Of a stretch of DNA of 56,498 bases, positions 35,471 through 43,539 are shown piece by piece (position 1 is the first letter of the stretch; each line of letters opens with the position of its first letter). The position numbers and the translations under genes are program-made. The notes beneath the pieces are model-generated. The model was not told where the DNA came from. It worked only from the letters and a program-made list of their open reading frames with translations, and made no database searches. This DNA comes from Desulfobacterales bacterium. Its GTDB lineage: Bacteria; Desulfobacterota; Desulfobacteria; Desulfobacterales; JAHEIW01. Location: contig JASJAN010000057.1 in the NCBI GenBank assembly GCA_030066985.1, forward strand, positions 1-56,498, read 5' to 3'.

Positions 35471-35542
35471 TTAATAAATAATCAAGCTGTTAAACGCCGT
35501 ATCGCCAATCGATTAAAAAATTGGCCTTTATATGTTTTCAAA

Positions 35543-35558
35543 TGGCACAGTAGTTGCA
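35543..35558 (+). promoter_or_regulatory. sigma-54 promoter of candidate small RNA
   Basis: TGGCAC-AGTAG-TTGCA matches the -24/-12 consensus TGGCAC-N5-TTGCA at every conserved base, with the required 10 nt between the GG and GC. The predicted start point is about 35568-35569. The downstream hairpin and terminator begin within 10 nt of it. Confidence 0.8.
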
Positions 35559-35567
35559 AAGATGTAT

Positions 35568-35652
35568 GGCAAATATGGAATGAAGTTTCCTCCTTTCCTT
35601 CATTCCCACCTCCGACGAACCCTGTTAGGCACCCCCCCCTAACAGGGTTTTT
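35568..35652 (+). ncRNA. candidate sigma-54-dependent small RNA with anti-Shine-Dalgarno loop
   Basis: The predicted RNA is about 85 nt. Hairpin 1 pairs GGAATGAAG (35577-35585) with CTTCATTCC (35598-35606). Its 12-nt loop TTTCCTCCTTTC contains CCTCCTTTC, the sequence at the 3' tail of 16S rRNA. A linker CACCTCCGACG follows. The terminator hairpin (35618-35649) has a C-rich loop. No ORF of note lies inside. C-rich single-stranded loops of this kind bind ribosome sites in characterised sRNAs; the role here is inferred. Confidence 0.65.
35618..35652 (+). terminator. intrinsic terminator of the candidate small RNA
   Basis: AACCCTGTTAG (35618-35628) and CTAACAGGGTT (35639-35649) form a perfect 11-bp stem around loop GCACCCCCCC. 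A run of five T (35648-35652) ends the structure. The stem is strong and correctly placed for plus-strand termination. Confidence 0.85.
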
Positions 35653-35824
35653 CCTTGCATTGACAAGATTTTGGCAAAAACTGTCAAGGCTTTGTCAGAA
35701 ATCGTAAGTGTATCAATAGGTTTTGCGATTTTAGCGCCCCGTATAGGTGGCAAAAACATCGTTCCAATGCCTTTTTCCATGATTTTCTCAAACCAACGGC
35801 TCATAGCGGGCAGACGCTTTTATT

Positions 35825-35840
35825 TGGCATACCTATTGCT
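35825..35840 (+). promoter_or_regulatory. sigma-54 promoter of the HDOD gene
   Basis: TGGCAT-ACCTA-TTGCT keeps the invariant GG and GC with exact 10-nt spacing. Transcription would begin near 35851, leaving a leader of about 135 nt before ATG 35986. It lies downstream of the small-RNA terminator, so the two transcripts are separate. Confidence 0.7.
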
Positions 35841-35985
35841 GTTGTTTTATATCAAATCAAACCTATCTATGAAGGGCTATAAAGCACGCCAAACAGGGTA
35901 TCGACATCTACCAGCGGAATCCTATCCCCTTGAGGCGCCGTTACCTATTCCATTGCAGGCCTAATTTGTGCTGGGAGGATTTGGA

Positions 35986-36918
35986 ATGACAACTGAGGAA
36001 ACAATCGAAAGAATCGAAAGCAAAATCAAAAAACTGCCTCTGGTCGATACGGAGGTTGTCGACATCATTACCCTGCTCAACAGTCCGGCCAGCAATTTTG
36101 ATCAAATCGTTGAAAAATTATCGCCAAGTCTAGCAGCCCGCTTTTTGAACATGGCCAACTCGGCCTATTATGGTGGACGTGAAGTGCGATCGATCACCTA
36201 TGCGGTCAAGCTGTTGGGTTATGGTAAAATGAAAGATATTTTAATAAGCTCCATATTAATGGATCATTTTACAAGGCGGCTGAAGCAATTTGATTTCGAG
36301 AAATTCCTTAAACAGGCCCAGGTTTGCGCTGCGGTTGCCAAGGTCTTGGGTGAAATTCTTAATTTTAACCAGTTAGATGATCTTTTCACAGTCGCGACGC
36401 TGCAAAACATCGGAAAGCTGGTTATCGCGGTATATTTTAAGCCCGAACATGAACAAATTGTGAGCTTAAAAAAATCACAAGATTTACCGTCTTGTGAAGC
36501 GGAAAAAATGATCCTTGGCGTCAGCCATGCTGAAATCGGCGCACTGGTGTTACAGCGCTTCAATGTACCCCAGGAAATATGTGATGCCGTTCGATTTCAT
36601 GACAGCCGTGATACCGTGGTGCCCATGAGCAGCGATAACTATTTGCAGCATATCGCCCGCCAGGCCACCACCATTGTCGGCCAATTTTCGCTGCCCAAAG
36701 ATGTCGCACCCATGGATCTTTATCATATGTTGCGGGCCACCATTGAGGAGGGCAAAAGAAATTACCGCGAACAGGTACAAACCCAGTTGCGCTCAAGTGG
36801 GTATCCGGAGATTTTCCCTTCCTTGCTCAAGCAGGCGACGGATCTGGTGATCAATGATTTAAAGGCGCATTTGCGCGCCCGCGCGACAACTTCTGTGGAA
36901 ATTGATCAAGAAAATTGA
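35986..36918 (+). CDS. HDOD-domain protein with degenerate HD motif
   Basis: A 310-residue HDOD signalling protein (MTTEETIERIESKIKKLPLV, then ITLLNSPASNFDQIVEKLSP, MANSAYYGG, RSITYAVKLLGYGKM). The position that reads LHDxGK in catalytic or near-catalytic relatives is LQNIGKLVI here, so metal binding is lost. The protein likely acts by protein interaction. ATG 35986 is chosen because GGGAGG lies 8 nt upstream; the longer frame opens at 35968. A sigma-54 promoter precedes it. It is the only plus-strand gene in this part of the window. Confidence 0.9.
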   Translation: MTTEETIERIESKIKKLPLVDTEVVDIITLLNSPASNFDQIVEKLSPSLAARFLNMANSAYYGGREVRSITYAVKLLGYGKMKDILISSILMDHFTRRLKQFDFEKFLKQAQVCAAVAKVLGEILNFNQLDDLFTVATLQNIGKLVIAVYFKPEHEQIVSLKKSQDLPSCEAEKMILGVSHAEIGALVLQRFNVPQEICDAVRFHDSRDTVVPMSSDNYLQHIARQATTIVGQFSLPKDVAPMDLYHMLRATIEEGKRNYREQVQTQLRSSGYPEIFPSLLKQATDLVINDLKAHLRARATTSVEIDQEN

Positions 36919-37178
36919 TGTGCATCCTTAGCTATATGCAGACGATAAGATATGAAAAAAGGTTAGCGTTGATGGAGATTTCTTTGAGGTGATCGATTTT
37001 TCCAGGTTTTTTTAGCACAAAAGAGCAGGCACTCTTGACCATTCATTACAAGACGGACGTCATGAATCGGGGAGCGCTGGCTCTTAAAGCCCATTCCGCG
37101 ACAGCCGTGTGGAAACTTCGAGTCCCAGGTGACATAGTAAAAAATGCATTTGTGGCAAGTAGTGGGCATGCAGTTCCT

Positions 37179-37313
37179 TGGAGTAATGGAGTGCTGGAGT
37201 TTTGGAGTATTGCAAAACCGATTTATAACCGTCTTCGAATTTGGAGGTAGCAAAGTAATGGTGTCCGATCAAACCACAGTGCTCGGGTGGTTTCGAATTT
37301 ATCCATTACTCCA
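37179..37313. repeat. GGAGTNNT octamer array with inverted copy in a 408-nt gap
   Basis: Four tandem octamers GGAGTAAT, GGAGTGCT, GGAGTTTT, GGAGTATT lie at 37180-37211. TGGAGTAATGGA (37179-37190) has a perfect inverse at 37302-37313. The gap 36919-37326 separates converging transcription units and has no convincing gene. A weak AACCAC/GTGGTT hairpin (about 37272-37292) is also present. Confidence 0.65.
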
Positions 37314-37326
37314 GATTCTGAAAGTG

Positions 37327-37797
37327 TTAATCCCCGTCCCGCAAATCGACACGAATTTCCATATCCTCTAACAGTCTGTAAGCATCCCGTCGATCCGTAT
37401 CTGAGCTTTCCCCAACAACAGTGATGATCGCCTGAAGGACTTCATTGCTGATGCCGGCATTTTTGAGCGTAATAATGTCATTCGCGGTCGTAAACTCAAT
37501 TGAACGCACATCCTTGCCGTAAATAATGGGCGCAGTATCTTTGAGAAAAGAGCCTTCCTGAATGACCATTTGGATCGTTTTTTCACTAAGCCCCGCCTTT
37601 TTCATGTCAATAATTTCCTGGACGCTAAAAGCAGCGGTTTCAACCACCTTTTCTCGCACTATCAACTGGATGGTAGCGTCGCTAACACCCGCTTTTTTTA
37701 AACGCACGATACTGTCGCTTTTCAGACCGAAAACCGGTTGGGTGGCCATAAATGACAGGAGAACAACAAAACAAGATATGGTGTATGCTTTTTTCAT
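37327..37797 (-). CDS. exported triple-repeat protein at the end of the flagellar operon
   Basis: A 156-residue protein with a signal peptide (MKKAYTISCFVVLLSFMATQPVFG). Three repeats of about 20 residues follow: SDSIVRLKKAGVSDATIQLI, VQEIIDMKKAGLSEKTIQMV and ANDIITLKNAGISNEVLQAI. The repeats look like small helical hairpins with a conserved (L/M)KKAG turn. It ends with a charged tail. The start follows flgK-flgL on the same strand, with the flgL stop just 3 nt away in the upstream direction, so it is probably co-transcribed. The function is unknown. Confidence 0.78.
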   Translation of the reverse strand: MKKAYTISCFVVLLSFMATQPVFGLKSDSIVRLKKAGVSDATIQLIVREKVVETAAFSVQEIIDMKKAGLSEKTIQMVIQEGSFLKDTAPIIYGKDVRSIEFTTANDIITLKNAGISNEVLQAIITVVGESSDTDRRDAYRLLEDMEIRVDLRDGD

Positions 37798-37800
37798 AGT

Positions 37801-38715
37801 TTATTTCAAAAATTGAACCAATCCGGGTTGAATGACACGCGCCGCGGTGGCCAATGTGGTTTGATATGCCAATTCAATATTTTGCAGTTCGACCACCGCT
37901 TTGGTGATATCAGCTTCCTCTTCCTTGGCCATCAAATCCTGGATTTTGGGCTTATAGGTCTGCCAATGCCTTTCGGTTATCTCCAATTGATAATAGATCG
38001 ATGAGTTGGCCGCGCGGATGTTATTTATCTGGGTTCGGCCTTGATCGAGCATTCCAGATTGGGTCGAAATGGCATCCGAATCGTCATTTTCCAATCCCAC
38101 GATCAAATCCCGAATATGGTCAAAAATGTTAATACCGCCACTGGCGGCATCGTGAAAGATCGGCTGGCCGTCCGCATCGATGCTGACCTCGGTGTTGGTG
38201 GCCACGATAAAATTCACATCTCCATTGTCCCCATTGTAACTGGCCGTATATTTGTCATATGTGGTCAACTGGGTGTCATCGCGTGAAAAAGGCGCTGTTT
38301 TGGTTAGGTAGCCAGAAAAAAGATAGTTATCATTTTGGGTAGAATTGGACAGATCCATAATCTGGTCATACAACCGTTTGACCTCCTCAGCTGCCAATAG
38401 GCGGCTCTCGGCAGTACCCGCGGCTTCTGTTTGCCCGATGGCCCGCACAACCTGCAACAAATCATCCACCAGCTTTAACGTTGATTCGGTTACATCCAGA
38501 CGCGTCATACCGGTCTGAATATTGGTTTGATATTGATCAATGGATTCCAGTGTTTGCCGGTAATCCAATATCTTTCCCATCCCGATGGGGTCATCGGATG
38601 GTTTGTTGATGCGCTTTTGGGTGGCAATGATCCGCTGCCGATCATAAAGCGCTTCATTCTGCGCTGTAAGATACCGCATCAGCGACTGTGTCATGGTATT
38701 TTGTGTTACGCGCAT
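37801..38715 (-). CDS. flgL: flagellar hook-filament junction protein FlgL
   Basis: A 304-residue axial protein that joins hook and filament. The N-terminus RVTQNTMTQSLMRYLTAQNE and the flagellin-like C-terminal helix (IQDLMAKEEEADITKAVVEL, ending VIQPGLVQFL) match FlgL. SDDPIGMGKILDYR is the conserved NKPSDDP block. GGAGGGG precedes ATG 38715. It follows flgK, the usual order. Export by the flagellar type III system without a signal peptide is expected. Confidence 0.95.
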   Translation of the reverse strand: MRVTQNTMTQSLMRYLTAQNEALYDRQRIIATQKRINKPSDDPIGMGKILDYRQTLESIDQYQTNIQTGMTRLDVTESTLKLVDDLLQVVRAIGQTEAAGTAESRLLAAEEVKRLYDQIMDLSNSTQNDNYLFSGYLTKTAPFSRDDTQLTTYDKYTASYNGDNGDVNFIVATNTEVSIDADGQPIFHDAASGGINIFDHIRDLIVGLENDDSDAISTQSGMLDQGRTQINNIRAANSSIYYQLEITERHWQTYKPKIQDLMAKEEEADITKAVVELQNIELAYQTTLATAARVIQPGLVQFLK

Positions 38716-38809
38716 GATTCATCCCCTCCTTTTGGGATGCCGCTTTTCGGTAACATCACCGACCCGGATCCGGACCGTCAGACCCTTATCCTTGTACGGT
38801 TGTGGCGGC

Positions 38810-40198
38810 TTATACCATCTGCAACACCGTTTTGAGCATTTCATCGGCCGCACTGATCATTTTGGCAGCGGCCGAATACGCATTTTGAAATTTGATTAAA
38901 TTAATCATCTCCTCATCCAGGGAAACCCCGGAAATCGATTCACGCCGATTTTCCAGCTGGGCCATCATATCCGATTGGTGGTGATAATAGGCATCTGCTT
39001 TGAGAACTTCATTGCCGGTATCCCTGATGAGCGCACTGTAGTAGTCATTGTAGGTCGCGGTATTGCCGTTCATGCTCAGCTGGTATTGTAAATTAACAAT
39101 TTGGATCGCCTGACGATTATCCCCGGGAACCGTCAATGGATCGGCTGCGGCGGCAATCAGATCCAAATTACCGGCAATATTGGGATTAAGTTGGATATTG
39201 CCTGCCCCGAGACCGTTAAAAAAAACCTCACCAGCGGTTCCGTCTAGGGCAAAACCGGCCTGATGTAGGGTGTTGATATCGGTCATTAACGTCTGCACCA
39301 GGGCATCCAAGCTATTCATATCGGCAGGAATGATCGCATCGCGCACCTCCAGGTAGCCTTTTAGCTTACCACCGTCAATATCGCCGGTAATATTTATTGG
39401 GCTGCCGCTTCTGTCCAGCCAAACCACATCTTGCAGTCCGAAAGCATTGATCTGGGTGGACAGCTGCCAGTATTGACCGTCACCCACCAGCAATCGTCCA
39501 TCGGCCACCATCACATGAACGGCCCCGTTGGAATCTTCATAAGTATTGACATCAATCAGCTCTGAAAGCTCTTTAAGCATTTGTTCGCGCTGATCGCGGT
39601 AATCATTGGCGTTGGAAACACCGGCTTCGGTGGAAACTATTTTGTGGTTCAAATCAGCCAATTGTTCCGACAGGCGGTTGATGTCCGCCACCGTTCCCTT
39701 GACGGCAATATCCAGATCCTCTTGGGATTGCCTCAGATCAGCGTCCAGTTGGTTAAACTTACCGGCTAAAACCTGACTGTTGGTGACCAGCACCTGTCTT
39801 TCAGTGGCCCCGGCGGGATTGTTTGTCAATGATTGCCAGGCATCCCAAAACTGGCTCAAGGCATAACTCAGCCCGTATCCTTCGCTTTCGTTGAAAATCA
39901 TCTCAACCATTTCAACCGCCCCTTTTTGAGCGTCCCATCGACCTAAGCTCTGATTTTCATTATTTATTTGGTCCCCCAAAAATCGATCATAAATACGCTC
40001 GATGCTATCGGCCGTAACCCCATTGCCCACCCAACCAATAGACGTATACTGAGGCTCGTTGGTTGACAACTGCAAGCGCTGGCGAGAATAGCCGGGAGTA
40101 TTCACATTGGCAATATTGTGGCTGGTGACATTCAGGGCCTTTTGCTGGATCAATAAGGCATTGCTTGAAACACTTAAAATTCCACCAACATCGGTCAT
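38810..40198 (-). CDS. flgK: flagellar hook-associated protein FlgK
   Basis: A 462-residue hook-filament junction protein. The N-terminal rod motif ALNVTSHNIANVNTPGYSRQRL and C-terminal DEEMINLIKFQNAYSAAAKM form the terminal coiled coil shared by axial proteins. The central region carries the variable domain. Length is on the short side of the family. AAGGAAAACACA precedes the ATG. Its operon neighbours are flgL downstream and an HDOD gene upstream. Confidence 0.96.
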   Translation of the reverse strand: MTDVGGILSVSSNALLIQQKALNVTSHNIANVNTPGYSRQRLQLSTNEPQYTSIGWVGNGVTADSIERIYDRFLGDQINNENQSLGRWDAQKGAVEMVEMIFNESEGYGLSYALSQFWDAWQSLTNNPAGATERQVLVTNSQVLAGKFNQLDADLRQSQEDLDIAVKGTVADINRLSEQLADLNHKIVSTEAGVSNANDYRDQREQMLKELSELIDVNTYEDSNGAVHVMVADGRLLVGDGQYWQLSTQINAFGLQDVVWLDRSGSPINITGDIDGGKLKGYLEVRDAIIPADMNSLDALVQTLMTDINTLHQAGFALDGTAGEVFFNGLGAGNIQLNPNIAGNLDLIAAAADPLTVPGDNRQAIQIVNLQYQLSMNGNTATYNDYYSALIRDTGNEVLKADAYYHHQSDMMAQLENRRESISGVSLDEEMINLIKFQNAYSAAAKMISAADEMLKTVLQMV

Positions 40199-40246
40199 TG
40201 TGTTTTCCTTAGTGTGATCATTTTAGTTTCCACTGTTCAATCGCTT

Positions 40247-41089
40247 TTAGTTTGGGCCAATCACCTCGGATAGCTCTGTTACCCATTGCATGGTTTGACT
40301 GGCCACCTTTTCCAGATGAGCAGGCGTAAGTCCCAGACGCTCGCTGACAGCGGCACTCGGCTGGTGTTGCAGACCATCCCGACCGATGCCGATACCGATC
40401 ATGATACTCATAAAATTGGCCACGTGGACAATATCCAACATGGTGCTGATTTGATCGGACGCTTCAGGCTTATGATGCCATTGAACCGCGTTGACAATTT
40501 CCACCGGCAAAGACCAGCGGGTTAATATTTGGGCACCCACCTCTGCATGGTTCGTGCCCAATACCATGGTCTCTGCTTCCTCAAAACTGACCCATTCTGA
40601 AACAGCGTTTTCAATTTTCTTAAAATCGTCCTTAACAAACTCTCCTAAAACCAATTTGCCAACATCATGCAGCAACGCTGCGGTAAATATTTCCTCCGCA
40701 GCTTCCACTTTCAATTCTTTTACCAGGCCTTCGGCTGCAACCGAGACGGCAATTGAGTGGCGCCACAGCTCTCCCGGCGCCAGGTCGTAACCAGGTACCG
40801 GTTTATCCATGATGGCGCTGACGCACGTAGCAATTACCATTTGAATCAGGCGCTTTAGCCCCAGCAATATCACGGCCTGCCGAATTGAACCAATTTTTGA
40901 GGGAATGCCAAAGTAAGCCGAATTGGCCAGTCTGAGAACATTGGCTGTCAATCCTGGGTCCTGACGCAATATTTCCTCTATCTGAGAAACACGCATGGCC
41001 GGGTCATCGATCAACCCCAGTAATTTGACGGCCGTCCCCGGCATGCCCGGAAACGACTTAATAGCGGCGGCGATTTTTCGAGCTTCCAT
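40247..41089 (-). CDS. HDOD-domain protein (paralog A)
   Basis: A 280-residue HDOD protein with intact HD pair in LLHDVGKLVLGEF and WHHKPEA. It also has LRLANSAYFGIPSKIGSIRQ and LGLKRLIQMVIATCV. It closely resembles the adjacent HDOD gene at 41203 in length and in most motifs, so the two are a tandem duplication. AAGGATATAATCA precedes the ATG. The position between cheD and flgK suggests a link to motility control, as shown for some HDOD proteins in other bacteria. Confidence 0.93.
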   Translation of the reverse strand: MEARKIAAAIKSFPGMPGTAVKLLGLIDDPAMRVSQIEEILRQDPGLTANVLRLANSAYFGIPSKIGSIRQAVILLGLKRLIQMVIATCVSAIMDKPVPGYDLAPGELWRHSIAVSVAAEGLVKELKVEAAEEIFTAALLHDVGKLVLGEFVKDDFKKIENAVSEWVSFEEAETMVLGTNHAEVGAQILTRWSLPVEIVNAVQWHHKPEASDQISTMLDIVHVANFMSIMIGIGIGRDGLQHQPSAAVSERLGLTPAHLEKVASQTMQWVTELSEVIGPN

Positions 41090-41202
41090 TGATTATATCC
41101 TTGACCATTTCAGTAATGGCATAATGTCTTCCACAATCATTTGCGCACCTTCAAAACCCATTTTGCCAATCCTTGCATCTGGGTTTAGCGACCTCTGAAT
41201 GC

Positions 41203-42054
41203 CTAATTGAATGCCAGGGCATTTGACAATTCATCGACCCAATGGGCCACTTTTTCTGAAATGCCCTCGAATTGATCAAGCTGTATCCCCAAGCGATCAA
41301 TGACGGTCGGTGATAATTCAACCACATGACCGGCTTCGGGGCCGCTGGTATCCGGAGTTTGACACAAGACGTTCGCTAGATAAACCACATCCATAGGCAT
41401 GCTACTGGCGTCCGGCGAATCCGGGTCATGGTGCCAGCGCACCGCGTTGATGACATCCGCCGGCAAATTCCACTGGGCTAAAATACGCGCCCCGATTTCA
41501 GCGTGATCGGCACCCAGAATCATGTTTTCAGCCACGACAAACGGAATTCCTTTAGCCGCAATTGCTTGGATCTCCTCCAATTCTTCCTTAACATAAGAAC
41601 CCAAGACCAACTTGCCGATATCGTGCAGCAGTGCAGGGGTAAATATATCTTCGGTCTTTACTCTTTTTTTGTGTTTGACCAGTGCTTCGGCCGCAATCGA
41701 TACCGCAATCGAATGGCGCCATAAATCCCCTGACGGCAAATCGTAACCAGGCACGGATTTGTCCATAATCGCGCTCACACAAGAAGCGACCACCAGCTGA
41801 ATGAGACGCTTTAAACCCAAAACAATAACCGCCTGCTTCAGGGAACCGATTTTGGAGGGAAGACCAAAATATGCCGAATTGGCCAGTTTGAGCACATTGG
41901 CCGTCAAACCGGGATCATAGCGCAAAATGTCTTCAATCTCAGAAACCGTCGTATCGGGTTCCTCAAGCAATGCCAGCATCTTGGCCCCGGCTCCGGGCAT
42001 GGTTGGAAATGATTTTACTCTGGCCAAAATCTCATTTAATCTGGTGTCTCTCAC
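41203..42054 (-). CDS. HDOD-domain protein (paralog B)
   Basis: A 283-residue HDOD protein, tandem paralog of 40247-41089. It shares LKLANSAYFGLPSKIGSLKQ, LLHDIGKLVLGSY and WHHDPDS. It starts at a GTG (42054) that overlaps the cheD stop as GTGA, so it is translationally coupled to the chemoreceptor deamidase gene. The C-terminus (KVAHWVDELSNAL) matches the paralog's end. The function is inferred from family only. Confidence 0.93.
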   Translation of the reverse strand: MRDTRLNEILARVKSFPTMPGAGAKMLALLEEPDTTVSEIEDILRYDPGLTANVLKLANSAYFGLPSKIGSLKQAVIVLGLKRLIQLVVASCVSAIMDKSVPGYDLPSGDLWRHSIAVSIAAEALVKHKKRVKTEDIFTPALLHDIGKLVLGSYVKEELEEIQAIAAKGIPFVVAENMILGADHAEIGARILAQWNLPADVINAVRWHHDPDSPDASSMPMDVVYLANVLCQTPDTSGPEAGHVVELSPTVIDRLGIQLDQFEGISEKVAHWVDELSNALAFN

Positions 42055-42530
42055 AAGCGCCTCTCTGCACCGTTACTGTGAACCATGGTCTGCCCGCTGG
42101 CAATATCTAGACATACCCTACGACCAGCCGTACCGCCAATATCCTCGGCTGATAGGACGATCTTTTCCTTTGCAAGCTGTTCACAGAGTATGCGATAATT
42201 TCGCTCGCCGATCTTAAATACTTCTTTGGAGCCCATTAGGTTGCCGCACCCAACTGCTTTGACCACCCATTGTTCTTTGGGGATCACATTTTGGTGTGCG
42301 ACCAGTTCGGCAAAAAGGGCCGGAATGCCGGTGTCGACAAACATATACGGATTGATGCTGGCCTTTTTTAAATTGATTTTAGATAACGGCAACATGGCAT
42401 GTAACAAAGCACCGATACCCGATACCGGGTCATATACCGTCAAACACAAGCAACTACCGAGCGCATCTGTGACCAGCTGATCCGGGCTTTGGGCGATTTT
42501 CATATCACCTATCGGAACGACACATTTCAT
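42051..42530 (-). CDS. cheD: chemoreceptor glutamine deamidase CheD
   Basis: A 159-residue CheD that deamidates glutamines on chemotaxis receptors. The catalytic Cys is in ALGSCLCLTVYD, His in GALLHAMLPL, and Thr in YMFVDTGIPAL, with the NLMGSKEVFKIGERN and GGTAGRRV segments downstream. No cheC is adjacent. It sits inside the flagellar operon between flgN and an HDOD gene, and the HDOD start overlaps its stop. Confidence 0.95.
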   Translation of the reverse strand: MKCVVPIGDMKIAQSPDQLVTDALGSCLCLTVYDPVSGIGALLHAMLPLSKINLKKASINPYMFVDTGIPALFAELVAHQNVIPKEQWVVKAVGCGNLMGSKEVFKIGERNYRILCEQLAKEKIVLSAEDIGGTAGRRVCLDIASGQTMVHSNGAERRL

Positions 42531-42535
42531 TTTGT

Positions 42536-43036
42536 TTAGATTTCACCGCTCAGCAGCCGACCCGTCTGATCCCCACCATCCACATTGCCACTTCGGAAAT
42601 AGACCGGATGCGCCATCATAAGGTTATTCAGCAAATTACACGAACCCTGAATCAATTGCATCGAATGCGACATCAGGGATTTATTTTGTTGTGTGACCTC
42701 TTGAAGGGTTTGAATCAGCGCCAGCAAATCCGTACTGCGATCCAACAAACGTCGCGCATAGGATGGCTCCACTTGTTCAGACAAGCGTGTCAGGGTCAAG
42801 CCCTGGGGCGAACACCCCAATTCATCAGCTATGCGATCCATTACTTGTTGTCGTTGTTCTTCCAGAATGCGCAGTTTCAACAGCAAATTGTCTTTGGCCT
42901 TGCAGGCCTCATTGAGCTGTTTTAAATTCAGCCCCACAACGGCTTCTTTTTCATTTTGGACAACACCCAGCAACTCTTGATACAGCTCTGTCGCATGGGC
43001 CAACAATCCAATCAGTTTATTCAACAGGTGTTCCAT
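42536..43036 (-). CDS. flgN: FlgN-family flagellar export chaperone
   Basis: A 166-residue mostly helical protein. It has the FlgN pattern of long amphipathic helices (LLNKLIGLLAHATELYQELL, LKQLNEACKAKDNLLLKLRI). FlgN chaperones FlgK and FlgL to the export gate, and both are encoded a few kb downstream. ATG 43036 is preferred since AGGGA is upstream, although the frame opens at 43093. Sequence identity to classical FlgN is low, so the family call rests on helix pattern and position. Confidence 0.75.
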   Translation of the reverse strand: MEHLLNKLIGLLAHATELYQELLGVVQNEKEAVVGLNLKQLNEACKAKDNLLLKLRILEEQRQQVMDRIADELGCSPQGLTLTRLSEQVEPSYARRLLDRSTDLLALIQTLQEVTQQNKSLMSHSMQLIQGSCNLLNNLMMAHPVYFRSGNVDGGDQTGRLLSGEI

Positions 43037-43155
43037 ATGATCATGTTCCCTAACGCTGTAGCGGGTTTCCCTCATCGTTTTCATCGAATGCAAAACCCGT
43101 TGGTGTACAACTTAATATATCGGCTAAATTACCAATAACTTTAGAAATAATATCC

Positions 43156-43539
43156 TCATGGCAAACCGGAATCTTCATCCGTATCATCTGTGTGCGATTG
43201 CCTCAGCTGATGCAGTAGCATATCGGCCAAGCCGATCCCACCGCGCTCGGATAGTTTGGCAGCCATTTCTGCATCCATCATGGATGTATAGATTTCTTCA
43301 GCCCTGCCACCGGTTATGAATCCCGAGCGGTCAATAGAGGCGCGCATTTCTTTGAATAAATGGTTAATAAAAAGCGACTCCATCTGGTGACAGGTATCAA
43401 CCAGCTCTGTATCACTCACAGAACCCTCGGGGGTGCCGTTTTTAGAATTCAACAACCGTTGTTGAAGTCGGTCGGGGGACGCCTCAAGGGCCTCGGACCA
43501 ATCAACGGGCAGTTTTGGCATTGATATCGGATCGGTCAT
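43156..43539 (-). CDS. flgJ: rod-binding protein, FlgJ N-terminal-domain type
   Basis: A 127-residue protein equivalent to the rod-capping N-terminal half of FlgJ: CHQMESLFINHLFKEMRASI and YTSMMDAEMAAKLSERGGIG. The muramidase half of enteric FlgJ is absent, as in many deltaproteobacteria, so the wall-cutting enzyme must be encoded elsewhere. GGAGA precedes ATG 43539, directly after the flgI stop. Confidence 0.9.
   Translation of the reverse strand: MTDPISMPKLPVDWSEALEASPDRLQQRLLNSKNGTPEGSVSDTELVDTCHQMESLFINHLFKEMRASIDRSGFITGGRAEEIYTSMMDAEMAAKLSERGGIGLADMLLHQLRQSHTDDTDEDSGLP

Larger units (their letters stand above)
35006..35542. other. long regulatory intergenic region
   Basis: No gene is supported in this 537-nt AT-rich stretch between the divergent HTH regulator and the sigma-54 RNA locus. 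It holds a possible TATTAT -10 for the HTH gene near 35047-35052, the GCAAAAT repeat cluster (35147-35203), a CCCTGG/CCAGGG dyad (35320-35347) and the TTACAA/TTGTAA palindrome (35455-35470). Confidence 0.5.

Noticed and set aside
35671-35964. 97-codon ORF between the small-RNA terminator and the HDOD gene
   Set aside because: It contains the second sigma-54 promoter, lacks a ribosome site and has no protein-like pattern.
35851-35985. possible GEMM (c-di-GMP) riboswitch in the HDOD leader
   Set aside because: A CACGCCAAAC-like string is present, but the conserved GGCAAA and GACGCAAAGCC elements in order are not.
37035-37250. 71-codon ORF in the gap after the 35986 HDOD gene
   Set aside because: It runs through the GGAGTNNT repeat array and shows no domain; probably chance.
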